DNA of 64,000 nucleotides from Bolinopsis microptera (taxonomy: Eukaryota > Ctenophora > Tentaculata > Lobata > Bolinopsidae): NCBI RefSeq assembly GCF_026151205.1, contig NC_087082.1:18569401-18633400 (forward strand). Direction: 5' to 3'. The number at the start of each line of letters is the position of its first letter. Positions within the stretch are counted from its first letter, which is position 1. The notes beneath the pieces were generated by a model. It was not told the DNA's origin, searched no databases, and saw nothing but the letters and a program-made list of their open reading frames with translations. This document shows, piece after piece, positions 52,339-63,693 of this stretch. The position numbers were made by a program, and so were the translations under genes.

Positions 52339-52570
52339 TTAAATATGTGTTGCTGAACAAACCTCAAAACCTGTCCTAACAACAAGTCTGCGTCTTTTAA
52401 CCTTCTCTTCTTTAAGCTCCAATCGAACAATTTTTAATTCCTCCTTTAGTTGTTCGATTGAGGCTGCCTGCTCTTTGACAGCCTCTTTCACCTTATCTTC
52501 TATCAACCTTTCTATTGACACCCAGAGATAAGGTGAGACATCTAGCAGTGAATCCGCCGAGAACCTGGGG
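52339..52570 (-). CDS. Coiled-coil last exon
   Basis: After acceptor CCCCAG or CTGCTAG: SADSLLDVSPYLWVSIERL, IEDKVKEAVKEQAASIEQLK and a continuing coiled coil, then RRRLVVRTGFEV and stop. Could be the last exon of the OB-like gene at 55309-53877, but the intron phase does not fit exactly. The 3' boundary region repeats at 61500-61520. Confidence 0.4.
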
Positions 52571-53170
52571 TGTTACCAAAATTTGTATAATACAAAATCA
52601 AATAATTATTATTACCTTCATGAAAGTGTTCATGGTATAGAACCCACCATAACCAAAGTGAAACCTATGGGTTTCACCATCTTTTTTGTTCTTTCTAGAC
52701 GCCTGTGCACTGATAAATCTGTTTTCTGTAAGCTCATCACCAGTTACACAAGTTTCTATCATATGCAAAGTTTATTTTTGTCTAAGAAAAAAAAACTTTT
52801 CAGTTCAATTACAACTAAATCATATCACTATTATAAACATGATAATATTGTTATTTTAGTACTATTAACGTTGGTAGAATAACGATAATTTATATTCAAT
52901 ATAACGCTAACAAGAGCCAAGGCAGATAAAGTTTTACCTAATTTATAATGAGGTCGCATGGAATTATTTCGGTCAGCTCAATCAGTATCTGAACGGATTC
53001 AGATGTACTCATTTGATAGTGATCAAGTGCTTCCAAACAAAACTGGAATAATTCATAAAGTCATAACATAACTTACGTTATGTATAACCAGTTCCTCTGT
53101 ATAATATATTTTATTCCTTTTTGCAGTGGTCTTACTTCTTGTGGTTCTGTTAGGATCAAGCAAAGTTTGA
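52540..53170. repeat. Segmental duplication E, copy 1
   Basis: Repeated at 61508-62110 with small indels. No exon recognised inside; short plus-strand frames (MYNTKSNNYYYLHESVHGIE) are kept between the copies but lack features of a protein. Confidence 0.75.
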
Positions 53171-53718
53171 AAAACAGATAAAGAAATACGATGATCTAAA
53201 TAAACATAAAAGAAAAATGAAGTAACATCAAAATAAAGATTAAGATATTTTAATAAAGAAGATATGGAGGTTAAAAATATCGAGCTTATAAAGAAAAAGA
53301 TTCAGATTGAAAGATATAAAGATGTAATAAGATATAAAGATATTATATAAAGATATAAATAATAATAATAAGAAAGATATCTAATAAAGGTAAAAATAAG
53401 TTTAGCTTGGTTTCTGCTCATTTCCTCAAGCGTCTGTCCCTGCACGCATCCACTGTAGCTGTAACAGCTGAATTATAGCATAAATATCTTTATCATTTAA
53501 TTATTATCATTAGCAGCTTGAAGTAGAATTTCTTGTTTCATTGAATATTAGATAAGTAAAACAAGAATTTGGTAAAGTATTAGTAAATCAAACAACAACA
53601 AAAAACCAGGTTTGTCCGGTTTGTCTAGCTTGCGGAGTAGGTCTAGCGGGGCTTGTCTAGCTTGTTTCCTGCGGTTAATATTGATCAGTCCTAATAGGAC
53701 GAAACACTGTGTCTATGG

Positions 53719-53750
<32 letters not shown>

Positions 53751-53876
53751 TTTGTAGCTGTACTCCTACACATTAAAAGTCGGTGTTGATATATATATTT
53801 AAATTTTTTAAATAACTCTATCTCATTAACCAGCTAATATTACTAAACAGAACTGTTAGGATTTTAAATTACTTAC
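53171..53876. other. Low-complexity repeats and LINE tail remnant
   Basis: Contains the AGATATAAAGATA block, the LINE tail sister copy (53464-53540), a short GTCTAGCTTG array (53620-53660) and an AT dinucleotide run near 53720-53745. Confidence 0.6.
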
Positions 53877-55309
53877 GTCCAACAGAGCAGCCCAATCTAT
53901 GAAGTCCGGTGGAGGGAGCTGTTTCCCCTTAGATTTCATCTACAAATTGAATGTGTTATTAACAATAATATCGTTGTTTTATCCTCAATGGAATATTCAT
54001 TCCAAACGATTGAGTTGTGTTTGATAAGACTTATTGACCAGGATCTTTGATAATCACAGGAATGAATAGGGCTTTGATCCTCAGTGACTAACAGATCAAT
54101 GGAATATTCATTTGAATTTACATGGTGATGTATGCTTATCAAAACTTGTAGATTTAAAGTTAGAAATACATATCTTAGATTCTAGGAAAATAATCTCACT
54201 TTTTTGGGACTGACAGCTGCGCTGGTGGTTGGTGTGACTGTGTCGTCTGCATCTGAAATGAAAATTTTTCATATTAGATGAACCAATTCCAAAATTTAAA
54301 TCATTTCTAATTATTCTTAAACATTAAACTATAGAGTGAGCTAGCTCGTAGGTATAATTTTATACACTGATCAAGTTTCTATTTGTATAGCATTCGATTA
54401 CAATGTTTTGAAATTTTAATAAAAACTAAATATGTATCATTTCTAAGAAGGTCTTCCAAATCTAAAATGGAGGGGTTTTGTTTTTACCTGGGTTTCTGGT
54501 AGTGGCGGTAGGTCGTTTAGCTATCTGGAAAATTTTCAAATTGACATACGATGTAACTTAACAAATTAAAATCACTGTGTAATACAGCAATGACATGTGA
54601 AGATTTTTGAATTTACACGGTGGTGCATGCTTGTCAAAACATGTAGATTTAAGGTTAGAAATACATCTACATCTTAGATCGTGATTTTACCTGCGTGGCC
54701 CCTGAACCCTGGTGATTAATCAATATTACCTTATATATGAGAAATCGAGGGTTCGGTTACGGTTAGATGTACTCACAAATTATATGTTCAAAAGTATAAA
54801 CTGTAGAAATATATTGATTTCTTTAAAAATAGACTCACTCTTTTTCGGTGTTTTGCTGGGGTTGACTGTTGTACTACTGGTGTGATGATGCTTAACCCAA
54901 CAACATTTTTGTAAGATTTGCCGTTTACAATCTTTTCAAGAGTCTTCATATTTATCTTACTATTTATCTGTTTGATATTATTTTCTATTACACAAAAATA
55001 AATTGCAAATTGAAAATTTGTGTCACAAAAATTTCATATGGTGAATTTGTCACTAATAGTAATTTTACGAGCAGATGTCAGATTTTCAATCTCCTACTTT
55101 ACACTATAACTGTTTTGAACTGAAATATTTTTAAAAAACCGTTAAAATTTGATCCTTTTGTATGGCAAACTACAAACCTTTAGCTCATCGGGGACAATCG
55201 ATGACCATATAAGATAGTCAGTCTCCTTGTTATCTTTCGTTTTTACAACGATTTTAACCCTCCCCTTACACGAACTCCCAATGAAGGTTAGTACACCTTC
55301 TACAATCAT
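53877..55309 (-). CDS. OB-like multi-exon gene (MIVEG type)
   Basis: Six candidate minus-strand exons: 55178-55309 (MIVEGVLTFIGSSCKGRVKI, donor GTTTGT), 54839-54967 (LEKIVNGKSYKNVVGLSI, donor GTGAGT), 54691-54708, 54488-54520, 54200-54252 (DADDTVTPTTSAAVSPKK) and 53877-53939 (KGKQLPPPDFIDWAALLD, donor GTAAGT). Exon 1 and 2 match the TYVKG gene in layout: strand-rich domain, intron, then NG-containing strand and basic tail. The small later exons form a Ser/Thr/Pro/Lys linker. The phases of the middle exons do not all agree, so details are uncertain. Confidence 0.5.
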
Positions 55310-55997
55310 TGCTGAGTAAGATTTTAATGTGAAAAAATTAATAAAAAGCAGATAGTTTAAAACATTAATAACCAGGTCATCTAAGGAAACATTAAATCAA
55401 TATAAGAAACATGAAAATAACTCAATATTAGTTAGGGCTGACTGTTTTCTCTATTATAGATTCTTGAAAGTATCGGAAAATGCTAGTTTCAAAAATGCTC
55501 GAATTTTTTACGTATAAAAAGCTTAAAACAATTAATACTAGCTCAGGGTGTTGGTATGTGTCAGTGAGTTTTAAGAATGTTGGAGGAGCCAGCAGAATGA
55601 ACAAAAAGTGAATAATTTGTGTGCGTCTCTTCTTTATATAATCTCTTGGAACAAAGGTTGGATTTGATTAAAGTAACACTTACCGCGCTCAAGGAATTTT
55701 TACAACGGCAGGTGTACTGACACCTCGCTCCAAATCCTACGTTAAAGTAACAAAAAAAATAGCACAGAAAAAAAAGATCGAACCATCGTGTGAATAGAAC
55801 GGCAGGTGAACTGACACCTCGCTCTAAATCCTCGGAAATAAAAACGAACTGTAACGTTAAGTAAGAAAAATAAAATATAGCTTCCTGACCACTTTTATCT
55901 CGAAGGTTTTGAACTAAACAATGGAATATCTTGACAAAGTTAAACATCTGGAGCCAGTCCTGTTCCACAAAGTTTCATTGTAAATTTCAGCCATGAT
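55310..55997. other. No gene supported
   Basis: A 135-codon minus-strand frame (55561-55968) is open but rich in Phe/Tyr/Cys with no conserved feature, and two 25-bp phrases (GGTGTACTGACACCTCGCTC and GGTGAACTGACACCTCGCTC) repeat inside it. I do not call it. Confidence 0.3.
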
Positions 55998-56003
55998 TTA
56001 TTT

Positions 56004-56210
56004 AAAATTAACTGGATCTGGACGAGTCATTTTAGGATCTATCAAATAATCGTTACGACCATTTTGACCGCAAAAATTAACTGGATCTGGACGAGTCATT
56101 TTAGGATCTATCAAATAATCGTTACGGCCATTTTTACCGCAAAAATTAACTGGATCTGGACGAGTCATTTTAGGATCTATCAAATAATCGTTACGGCCAT
56201 TTTGACCGCC
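56004..56210. repeat. 69-bp tandem repeat, three copies
   Basis: Units start at 56004, 56073 and 56142. 69 bp is 23 codons, and the minus strand reads DPKMTRPDPVNF repeatedly, so the open frame here is due to the period. Confidence 0.85.
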
Positions 56211-56435
56211 ATTTTATCCTACACCTTTTCAACATGCTCGATTTGCATGAATCTCAAAACTGGGAGTCAAGTACACAAAGTGTCATTGCAAAAAGGATTG
56301 CCGAATAATCCCTAAAAGTGTCGAAAATCCGTGAAATTTTTACAAGTGTCGAAAATGCTCGAAATTTTTACAAGTGTCGGAAAATGTGTGCAATAGCAAA
56401 ATGTGTGCTATAGAGGGTAAATATCTCTTACTTAC

Positions 56436-57178
56436 CTAATATAGTGCGCAGGGTCTAAGCGAAACATTTTCATACCAAGCCGACGGTAATCTTCAAAGAC
56501 ACAGCAGAGAATGAGTACGTCTATTTTAAGATAAAGATCGTGTAGTTCCCCCAATGTTTCAATTCCAAAAACTTTGCAAGTTTTCAATAGACGCTGATAT
56601 TCGTCTTCAGAAAGATCGCTTTCATTGAGTTTGTTATAGAATTTACTCCTATCAGGTATCTTCTCTTCGAATCTTGAGAATCCATCAATGTAATCGTAGG
56701 GTATACCTTGTTATATTGAGTTTAATTGAGTCTCATTTCTTGGATCTATTGAAATACACTTATTGAATGAAATGTTTATCAAATTGTTCATAATACACAT
56801 TAATATCACAATTGTCTCATATTTGTATCAAGTCCCTTCTAAGTCGTTCTTATTCCTTTAGAGAGTCTTTAGTCGTGAGAAAACTCTTGAGCAGTGACAT
56901 ATTATCATATCATAAACGTTGTAACCAAGTTTTCTTAAAGCACACTTAAATTTCTCCTCATCGGGAAACTCTTGTCGAACCCAAGTGAATCCAACCTCAC
57001 CTCGTTGAAGGAGACTAGCGCATAGGTTATCCAAACTTCCGATTAGATGGCTCATAGAGTCATGGATAACAAACAGGGATGTCGACATTTGTGTATACTT
57101 CTCAGCTGTTGGCCTTAAAACATCAACGTCTTTTATTCTTAGACTTGCTGCCAAGCTCTTTATTAAAAATGATTATCA
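56436..57178 (-). pseudogene. Type B DNA polymerase fragment, copy B
   Basis: Two exons, 56862-57178 and 56436-56706, equivalent to the first two polymerase exons of copy A, with few substitutions. The exons carrying FDAML, motif A and beyond are absent; other repeats follow instead. Truncated and not able to encode a polymerase. Confidence 0.7.
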
Positions 57179-57585
57179 TACCTGCAAGTGACAAAAATGT
57201 ATTGTTAAATTCAAGATCTAGATATATTGAAATACCTTTTTAAAAAACAAATAAAATCTGAACAACAATTTACCCTTTCGTGTTGTGAAAGTAAACACTA
57301 GTCTTTTTTTCAGTCTTTTCTTTTTTATAGCCGGGGCAGTGACAGGCTGCTTTTCAAATACTTTCAGGGTTACATACCCATTCGTAGTGGCGGCAATGCC
57401 TTCATTTTTTTATTCATGAGAAAACATGTTCTTTTCTCTCAGTACGATACAACATAAATAACATTTTTCTGACTAAGATGAAGATTTGTTTATTCATTAA
57501 AGTTTCTTATCTTTATTTACGGATTAATTATTATTAAAGTCATTTGTGAATCATGTATTTAAAAAATATAATATCTAAGATTTAC

Positions 57586-57740
57586 CATGAATCGGTCTTC
57601 TTCATCAGGAAACACACCTCAGTGTGCTCGCCTACAACGGCAAACATTTGCATCGGTTTGCCGTTGTTGGTGGACTTGTTGCGGAGGAACTTGATGACCC
57701 CTTTTACATAGGTATATCTCTTTTCGCTTGTAGATTCCAT
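57586..57740 (-). pseudogene. OB-like first exon (TYVKG), copy B
   Basis: Same ATG, same donor and the same frameshift before the YFP position as copy A at 41500-41654. Its second exon is at 57274-57406. Confidence 0.6.
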
Positions 57741-57959
57741 GGCTAAAGTAAAAATCGAATCAATATAAGAAACAACATGAAAATAGTCCAATACTAGTTC
57801 ATAGAGCAAAACTCAGTCTAAATACATAACACAGTTTTAACAATATAGATGACACTAGGAGACATTTCAAAACAACGGTATATTAACTTCAAAATCTAAG
57901 GTACAGTAGTTTCTAGAACAAAGTGTATTCCGCCGTGGATTCTATTCGGTTTGTCTGTA

Positions 57960-58312
57960 CAGTTTTGAAATGAGATAAGAGAATGATTAAATATAGAGAA
58001 TGATAATAAATTAAAAACTAACTCTCGTGTTGTTTTGAAATAAGATAAGAGTATGATTAAATAGAGAATGATAACAAATAAAAAAGTAAACTAACTCTCG
58101 TGTTGTTTTGAAATGAGATAAGAGAATGATTAATTATAGAGAATGACAATAAATTAAAAACTAACTCTCGTGTTGTTTTGAAATAAGATAAGAGAATGAT
58201 TAAATAGAGAATGATAATAAATTAAAAAGTAAACTAACTCTCGTGTTGTTTTGAAATGAGATGAGAGAATGATTAAATAGAGAGTGATAATAAATTAAAA
58301 AGTAAATATATA
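57960..58312. repeat. 73-bp repeat array, copy 7
   Basis: About five units with small indels, the largest array of the family here. Confidence 0.85.
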
Positions 58313-58562
58313 TAACCACTGATTTACATAATTCTAGAAAAGGAGAAACTATCAAACTATGGTGTAACCAAAACCAGTTGGTCTCTGCTCTCCAATTAAA
58401 GTTGTCTTCTCACCACTTTTTTTGTTTGTTTCTAGGGATGTCTTCAGAATCCTTGAAGGATGTGCCGGGTGCGAGTATATTGACCATAAACTTTAGAGTA
58501 TCACTGTCACTCGAGAAGTGCTCGTTATTTTCGTTAGTGATACTCGGACAACTGAACAACTG

Positions 58563-59000
58563 TTTGTGTGTTTTGTGATATGCATCTTTATACCTATTTT
58601 AGAAGAGATTTTATAGAATGTTACAAGTGCAATAGGTTCAGTTTCAGACGAATTAAGCATAAATGATATCATTGCCATGTCTGAAGTGGTTTGTAAATGG
58701 GCCATTGTTAGCCCCAAGCGTTTTGGTCCCTCATTCCTGCCACTCAGCATTGCCTAATGTAAAGTAGAAATTTTTCTAAGACAATATCTAGAAACTGACC
58801 CTGTCTCACTAAATTCCCCTAAATTCAACCACTTACCATAATAAAAATACTAACAACCAAATAAAGTTTTTTAAATAAAGAATATTTCCTCAAGTTTACG
58901 TCTAGCTAACTAATTCGTGGTTTAAGCTCTTATTTTATTTATGATTAAAGGCATGTAAAATAAAACTTTTCGTTTCATTGAAAACTTTTCGTTTCATTGA
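58563..59000 (+). mobile_element. LINE 3'UTR copy, 5' truncated
   Basis: Matches 27905-28352, including the tail of two ACTTTTCGTTTCATTGAAA units. It has no coding part. It marks a second, short insertion of the same LINE family. Confidence 0.75.
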
Positions 59001-59050
59001 ACCGAACGCTGTGTAGCGGATTTTGTAGCTGCTTTATGAGTTTGGACGAT

Positions 59051-59362
59051 TCAGCCTTGTTCCGTGAAGAACAGAAGATTGTACGATTGGAATTTACCCC
59101 TACGAATTGATTTGCTGTAAATAGATTGAGCATTTTTTAGATGTTTGTACAATTCGATTGAGTCATTGTCGTCTTCAAAATTTGATTTGGCCTCTAATAG
59201 TTTGTCTCTGTTTTCTTGAATCTCTTCATTCCACCATTCTGCTTGTGATATTTCTGCTTTGTAGTTACAGCATGTTGAAGAATTTACAGTAACCATATAA
59301 AATGATTTTTTACCAACATAGATCAATGAGTTAAGTATTATTGAATAACTCTGCAACATCAT
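59051..59362 (-). pseudogene. LINE ORF2 fragment (endonuclease-RT linker)
   Basis: Contains AEWWNEEIQENRDKLLEAK and LYKHLKNAQSIYSKSIRRGK. The WWN-x-E start and following helical K/E stretch are typical of the segment between the endonuclease and reverse transcriptase of LINE ORF2. Nothing upstream or downstream of it remains. Confidence 0.5.
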
Positions 59363-59469
59363 ACAGTGATACCGTTTGTCCAGGATACTGTCGTAACCAC
59401 AGCTGAACCTCGCGGCTTAAGTTAGAGGATAGGGGCTTCATAAAAGCTACGTCTAGTGGCTGCATCCTA

Positions 59470-61090
59470 CACAACATTTTTGTATTTTTTTAACTTTTTG
59501 CAGTGGTTTCTCCTATTGAACATTGAGAGAAGTTCGGTCTCCAACCCCGCTAAAAATATTCAGAAATAATAAGGATTAAGCAGAGTTTTAAAAAGCAGGT
59601 CAAGAAACACAATGATTTAAATAAAGATAAAAGAGAAATGAAGACAAAACACAAGTAAGATCAAAATAAAGATTAAGATGAAATAAAAAATGAAGAAGTC
59701 GTAAAAAATAGAAAGATTTAGATTCAAAGATATAAAAATACAAATTGAATCATATTATATAATATATAACTATAATATAATAATGATGCGGCTACATTGT
59801 ACCTCATAGTCACTGCTATTCGGTTGTTGTTAACTTCTTCACCATTCTGTCTTGAAGCTTCTAACAAGATCTGTAGCTTTAGCCGGACTCCCCGCTGTAC
59901 CAGCGGGGAAGGATTGCTGTCACTTCGGACAGGATCGAGGACATTAGGGCGTCCATGTTTTGGTCATGGGGTCCACTGAATCCGTACAGTGCTGCCATCA
60001 TGAGGGCCAGGATCTGCGCATACACTCTTCGTTTCCATATTTTAACGGGATTGGACGAGCGGGTAGAGGTATCTATCCTGTCCAGGATGGGTTTGAGATG
60101 TTGAAAAAGAGATATTCCCTCTTTTGTGGCAACTGCGTATGATATCTCGGCTATGAGAGGGGTTATTTCCACGTAACAGGTGCACCTCTCCTGTGGGTCG
60201 AGGCTGTCTAAGTCGAGAGGTTCCAGATTCCTGTAGAAGTTGAGTGTGCTGCTTGGTTTGTTCTGGATCACTCGTCCTATCATTGTGTGTTCTTACAAGG
60301 GGCTAGAAAAAGGGTTTGGGTGTTAATTAGGTTAGTTATTATCGTTTGCAAGTAGATAATAGTGCAATTTGGGCTTGGCATGATTTGCAGTTGGTATTAC
60401 TGATCATGCGATGCACATTTTAAGGGAAAGGGATTGTAATGATTACTCGTGTAGGTAATAAAACAAGTAGCCGTTTCTTACAGACTAGATCAAATTATAA
60501 AGTGGGGTTATCAAACAATTAATAGGTTAGTACATATGAATAATCAATATAATAGAATACTACAACACTGTTGCTTGGACACACTTCTTTTCTATTGATT
60601 TGACAATTTCATCACCGCTTATATACGAATCTGAACCAGGTTGATTTACTTACAGTACATTCGCTGTCATCAGGTGATAATACGCAATAAGATGGGACTA
60701 AGTCATCTATTACTATAAGGATGGTGTTCTGTTTTTCGTCCTCGTCGCCATTTTGCTGTTTGTCTTTCAATAATACACAGGTTTAAACTAAAAACCAAAA
60801 CCCAGGTTTATTATCATCCTGGAATATTATTATATTATAAATCAATTATACAATAGCTTAATAAATAAATATGTAATTTAAGCTTGAATATATAGCAGGC
60901 GGTGAAAATAGTTCAAAATGATCGTCAAGAACAACTGTACACTTAACACTAGACTTGTGCCACAAAGATTCCTAAAATTCCAAATCCAGGAACTGGATTA
61001 GGTCCTGAAATATATAACTACGATTAAGAGTATTATTTGAGATAGGTATACCATAGTTGAATTATAATAAATTCAACTCGTTCTGAATAA
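59470..61090. repeat. Segmental duplication D, copy 2
   Basis: Second copy of 47388-49400, with a roughly 380-bp deletion that joins TCTGTAGCTTTA directly to the 3' end of the MIGRVIQ frame. Confidence 0.8.
59879..60283 (-). CDS. Unknown protein MIGRVIQ, copy 2
   Basis: 134 codons, same as 48188-48610 except for a few substitutions (Q-N, S-N, I-T) and a different C-terminus (YSGESG) created by the deletion junction. Both copies remain open, which suggests a recent duplication or selection. Confidence 0.5.
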   Translation of the reverse strand: MIGRVIQNKPSSTLNFYRNLEPLDLDSLDPQERCTCYVEITPLIAEISYAVATKEGISLFQHLKPILDRIDTSTRSSNPVKIWKRRVYAQILALMMAALYGFSGPHDQNMDALMSSILSEVTAILPRWYSGESG

Positions 61091-61250
61091 AAGTCTGGAA
61101 TAATTTGTCTGATTAATAGTGTAACATAGGCTGTTCTAAATATTTAATCATTTTAATTTTATCACGTCTTAAGGATTTTAGCAGTCCACGAATTAGAAAT
61201 ATGGAGCTTGATACGTGTGGTAGTTGCAGCAGTCATGACGACATGACGTG

Positions 61251-61445
61251 TTAATGATAATCCAAAATGTATCTTACCTTCACTACCGAGATGACATTGG
61301 CATCATAAATGATACCATCCTTGAATGGGTTCGTCAAAACGATGTCCCCTACTGACCAAACATTAGCGCTTCCCTGGTGGATGATCATGTCTTTATCATT
61401 ACATAATTGACAACTTGAAACAATACCATACAAATAATTAAACAA
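61251..61445 (-). CDS. Exon with a Tudor/Agenet-like segment
   Basis: Frame with CNDKDMIIHQGSANVWSVGD and then IVLTNPFKDGIIYDANVISV before a possible donor. The pattern VGDxVLxxxxxDGxxYxAxVxSV resembles a Tudor or Agenet beta-barrel strand pair, which reads methylated residues in known proteins. Based on one short exon only. Confidence 0.35.
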   Translation of the reverse strand: MFNYLYGIVSSCQLCNDKDMIIHQGSANVWSVGDIVLTNPFKDGIIYDANVISVVKVRYILDYH

Positions 61446-61507
61446 ATGACACGTACCGTCACGTGTCCCACTACAAGTACAACAATGATTAAATAAATTA
61501 AAATAAA

Positions 61508-62110
61508 GTGAATCCGCCGAGAACCTGGGGTATTACCAAAATTTGTATAATACAAAATTAAAGTATTATTATTACCTTCATGAAAGTGTTCATGATATGG
61601 AACCCACCATAACCAAAGTGAAACCTATGGGTTTCACCATCTTTTACGTTCTTTCTAGACGCCTGTGCACTGATAAATCTGTTTTCTGTAAGCTCATCAC
61701 CAGTTACACAAGTTTCTATCATATGCAAAGTTTATTTTTGTCTAAGAAAAAAAAAACATTTCTGTTCAATTACAACTAAATTATTTCACTAATATTATAA
61801 ACATGATAATATTGTTATTCTAGTACTATTAACGTTGGTAGAATAACGATAATTTATATTCAATATAACGTTTAAAACAATAGTCAAGGCAGATAAAGTT
61901 TTACCTAATTTATAATCAGGTTGCGTGGAACTATTTTGGTAAGCTCAGTCAGTATCTGACCGGATTCAGATGTACTCATTTGATAGTGATCAAGTGCTTC
62001 CAAACAAAACTGGAATAATTCATAGTCATAACATAACTTACGTTATGTATAACCAGTTCCTCTGTGTTATATATTATATTCCTTTTTGCAGTGGTCCTAC
62101 TTCTTGTGGT
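61508..62110. repeat. Segmental duplication E, copy 2
   Basis: Second copy of 52540-53170. Confidence 0.75.
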
Positions 62111-62249
62111 TTCAGATTGAAAGATATAAAGATATTATATAAAGATATAAATAATAATAATAAGAAAGATATCTAATAAAGGTAAAAATAAGTTTAGCTT
62201 GGTTTCTGCTCATTTCCTCAAGCGTCTGTCCCTGCACACATCCACTGTA

Positions 62250-62420
62250 ACAGTACAGACTCTGCTTGGTTGCCAGGGGTTGCCTCATCGCCTATATAAC
62301 ACCATACAACCATAGAATGCTGTGAATCCCTATCATCGTCATTTTCATTATTGTACTCACTACTATATAACAATATGGTTGCCTCATCGCCTATATAATA
62401 CCATACAACCATAGAATGAC
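62250..62420. repeat. ~115-bp tandem duplication
   Basis: The phrase GTTGCCTCATCGCCTATATA with CACCATACAACCATAGAATG (or ATACC) occurs twice here, and in part again near 63150-63180. Confidence 0.7.
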
Positions 62421-62621
62421 ATCATACATTGTAAGGCACAGGGGATATTTTTGTTATTTTTAAAATAAATAAAATATAAAGTAAATAATAATTATAACAT
62501 ATAATAATAATTATTTGGATGTTATTTTTTCTCCGAACTTGTGCGGGTGAATGCCCTACCACAGTGTAGAGTAATTAACGTGTCTCAAAGTAACTTCCTC
62601 CACCTCCTAAAATACAATGAT

Positions 62622-62647
62622 GGGGGGGGGGGGGGGTGGGTACCAAT

Positions 62648-62683
<36 letters not shown>

Positions 62684-63059
62684 GGGTACCAATGGCATAA
62701 TGGAGAATTGGCCAATAAAAATTTCCATTTATGCCATAAAACGTATGTCATTTATACCATTTTTTGACATTCTATGCCCCCCCCCCCCCCCCCCCCCCCC
62801 CCGTTTGATATAATACATTTCTATTTTCTTTATTTGTCATATGAATCTTTAACGATCATTCCAAGCGTTATAAAGCATGACACATGTCTCTTATTCAAGT
62901 ACTAATAATAATTTGCGAATTTAAAGTCATCCTAAAGGTCAAATATGAAGAACTAAATTCATGGCATAAATGGAGAATTGGCCAATAAAAATGTCCATTT
63001 ATGCCATAAAACGTATGCCATTTATGCCATTTTATGCCATTGGTACCCCCCCCCCCCCC
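62622..63059. mobile_element. G-run/C-run-ended palindromic element
   Basis: G-runs of about 15 and 35 (62622-62682) lead into GGGTACCAATGGCATAA. The inverted counterpart TTATGCCATTGGTACCC with a 14-C run closes at 63026-63059, and a 26-C run lies inside (62777-62802). A block with GAATTGGCCAATAAAAAT and CATTTATGCCATAAAACGTA occurs twice as a direct repeat. No coding content. Structure is comparable to the MITE at 1088. Ends and target duplication could not be fixed. Confidence 0.5.
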
Positions 63060-63239
63060 GCTATAGGTTGAGGGTAAAGTCTTGAGGTAGTTTGACCGGC
63101 CCTGGTATTTTATCATTGGTGAATGACACCATGTTTTTGTGATAGGCCTTATCGCCTATATAACACCATACAACCATAATATAGTAGTAATATTCGTGCT
63201 GATTTGGCTGCAAAAAATATATATTCTGCACATGTGTCA

Positions 63240-63480
63240 TGTGGTAAAAAAGAGCGCCTCTGATTGGTCATTAAAGCAGTGTCACGTGATTTACATTCGT
63301 TTTGGTGAATCTGGTTGGCTAGTTGGCGTTGTCACGTGATCACAGGTGACAGGTAGTCGACCACAGGTGCAGTGGTCGAACTACACATTACCATTTATGG
63401 TATAACAAGGGGACATTGCCTCCTAATATGGAGTAGGGTCTCTATCAGGTCACGTGATCAAGGTTAAGACCAATCAGCGT
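63240..63480. promoter_or_regulatory. E-box and CCAAT-box cluster, candidate promoter
   Basis: Three CACGTG E-boxes at 63283-63288, 63333-63338 and 63451-63456, each within GTCACGTGAT or GGTCACGTGATC, and CCAAT or ATTGG boxes near 63263, 63312 and 63470. E-boxes of this form are bound by bHLH-zip factors such as USF, MITF or TFEB. There is no TATA box. The gene it would serve is not identified; it may lie beyond 64000 or on the minus strand below 63240. Confidence 0.4.
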
Positions 63481-63693
63481 CAAATATCAAAGAATGTAAA
63501 CATCAGTTTTACACAAAGACAAAAATAGAATGAAACTGCAGCTTCCAATTACAAATTTACATATAATACTGTACAGAAAACCGGTGTGAGACACTTCAAA
63601 TGTCTAAAAAAGTGGTACTGATGCCGTCATCTAGCACCTTTCGTTTACAATAAAAATAACTAAGTCCATTCCTCTCCATGTTGTAGCTCAACA

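Larger units (their letters stand above)
56435..57965. repeat. Segmental duplication A/B, copy B
   Basis: Nearly identical to 40349-41880. Homology begins exactly at the exon/intron border of the LDPAHYI exon; the donor changes from GTATGT in A to GTAAGT in B, and the following introns are unrelated. Confidence 0.85.

Noticed and set aside
55561-55968. 135-codon minus-strand frame
   Set aside because: Aromatic- and Cys-rich composition typical of AT-rich non-coding DNA, with an internal non-periodic duplication; no splice or start context.
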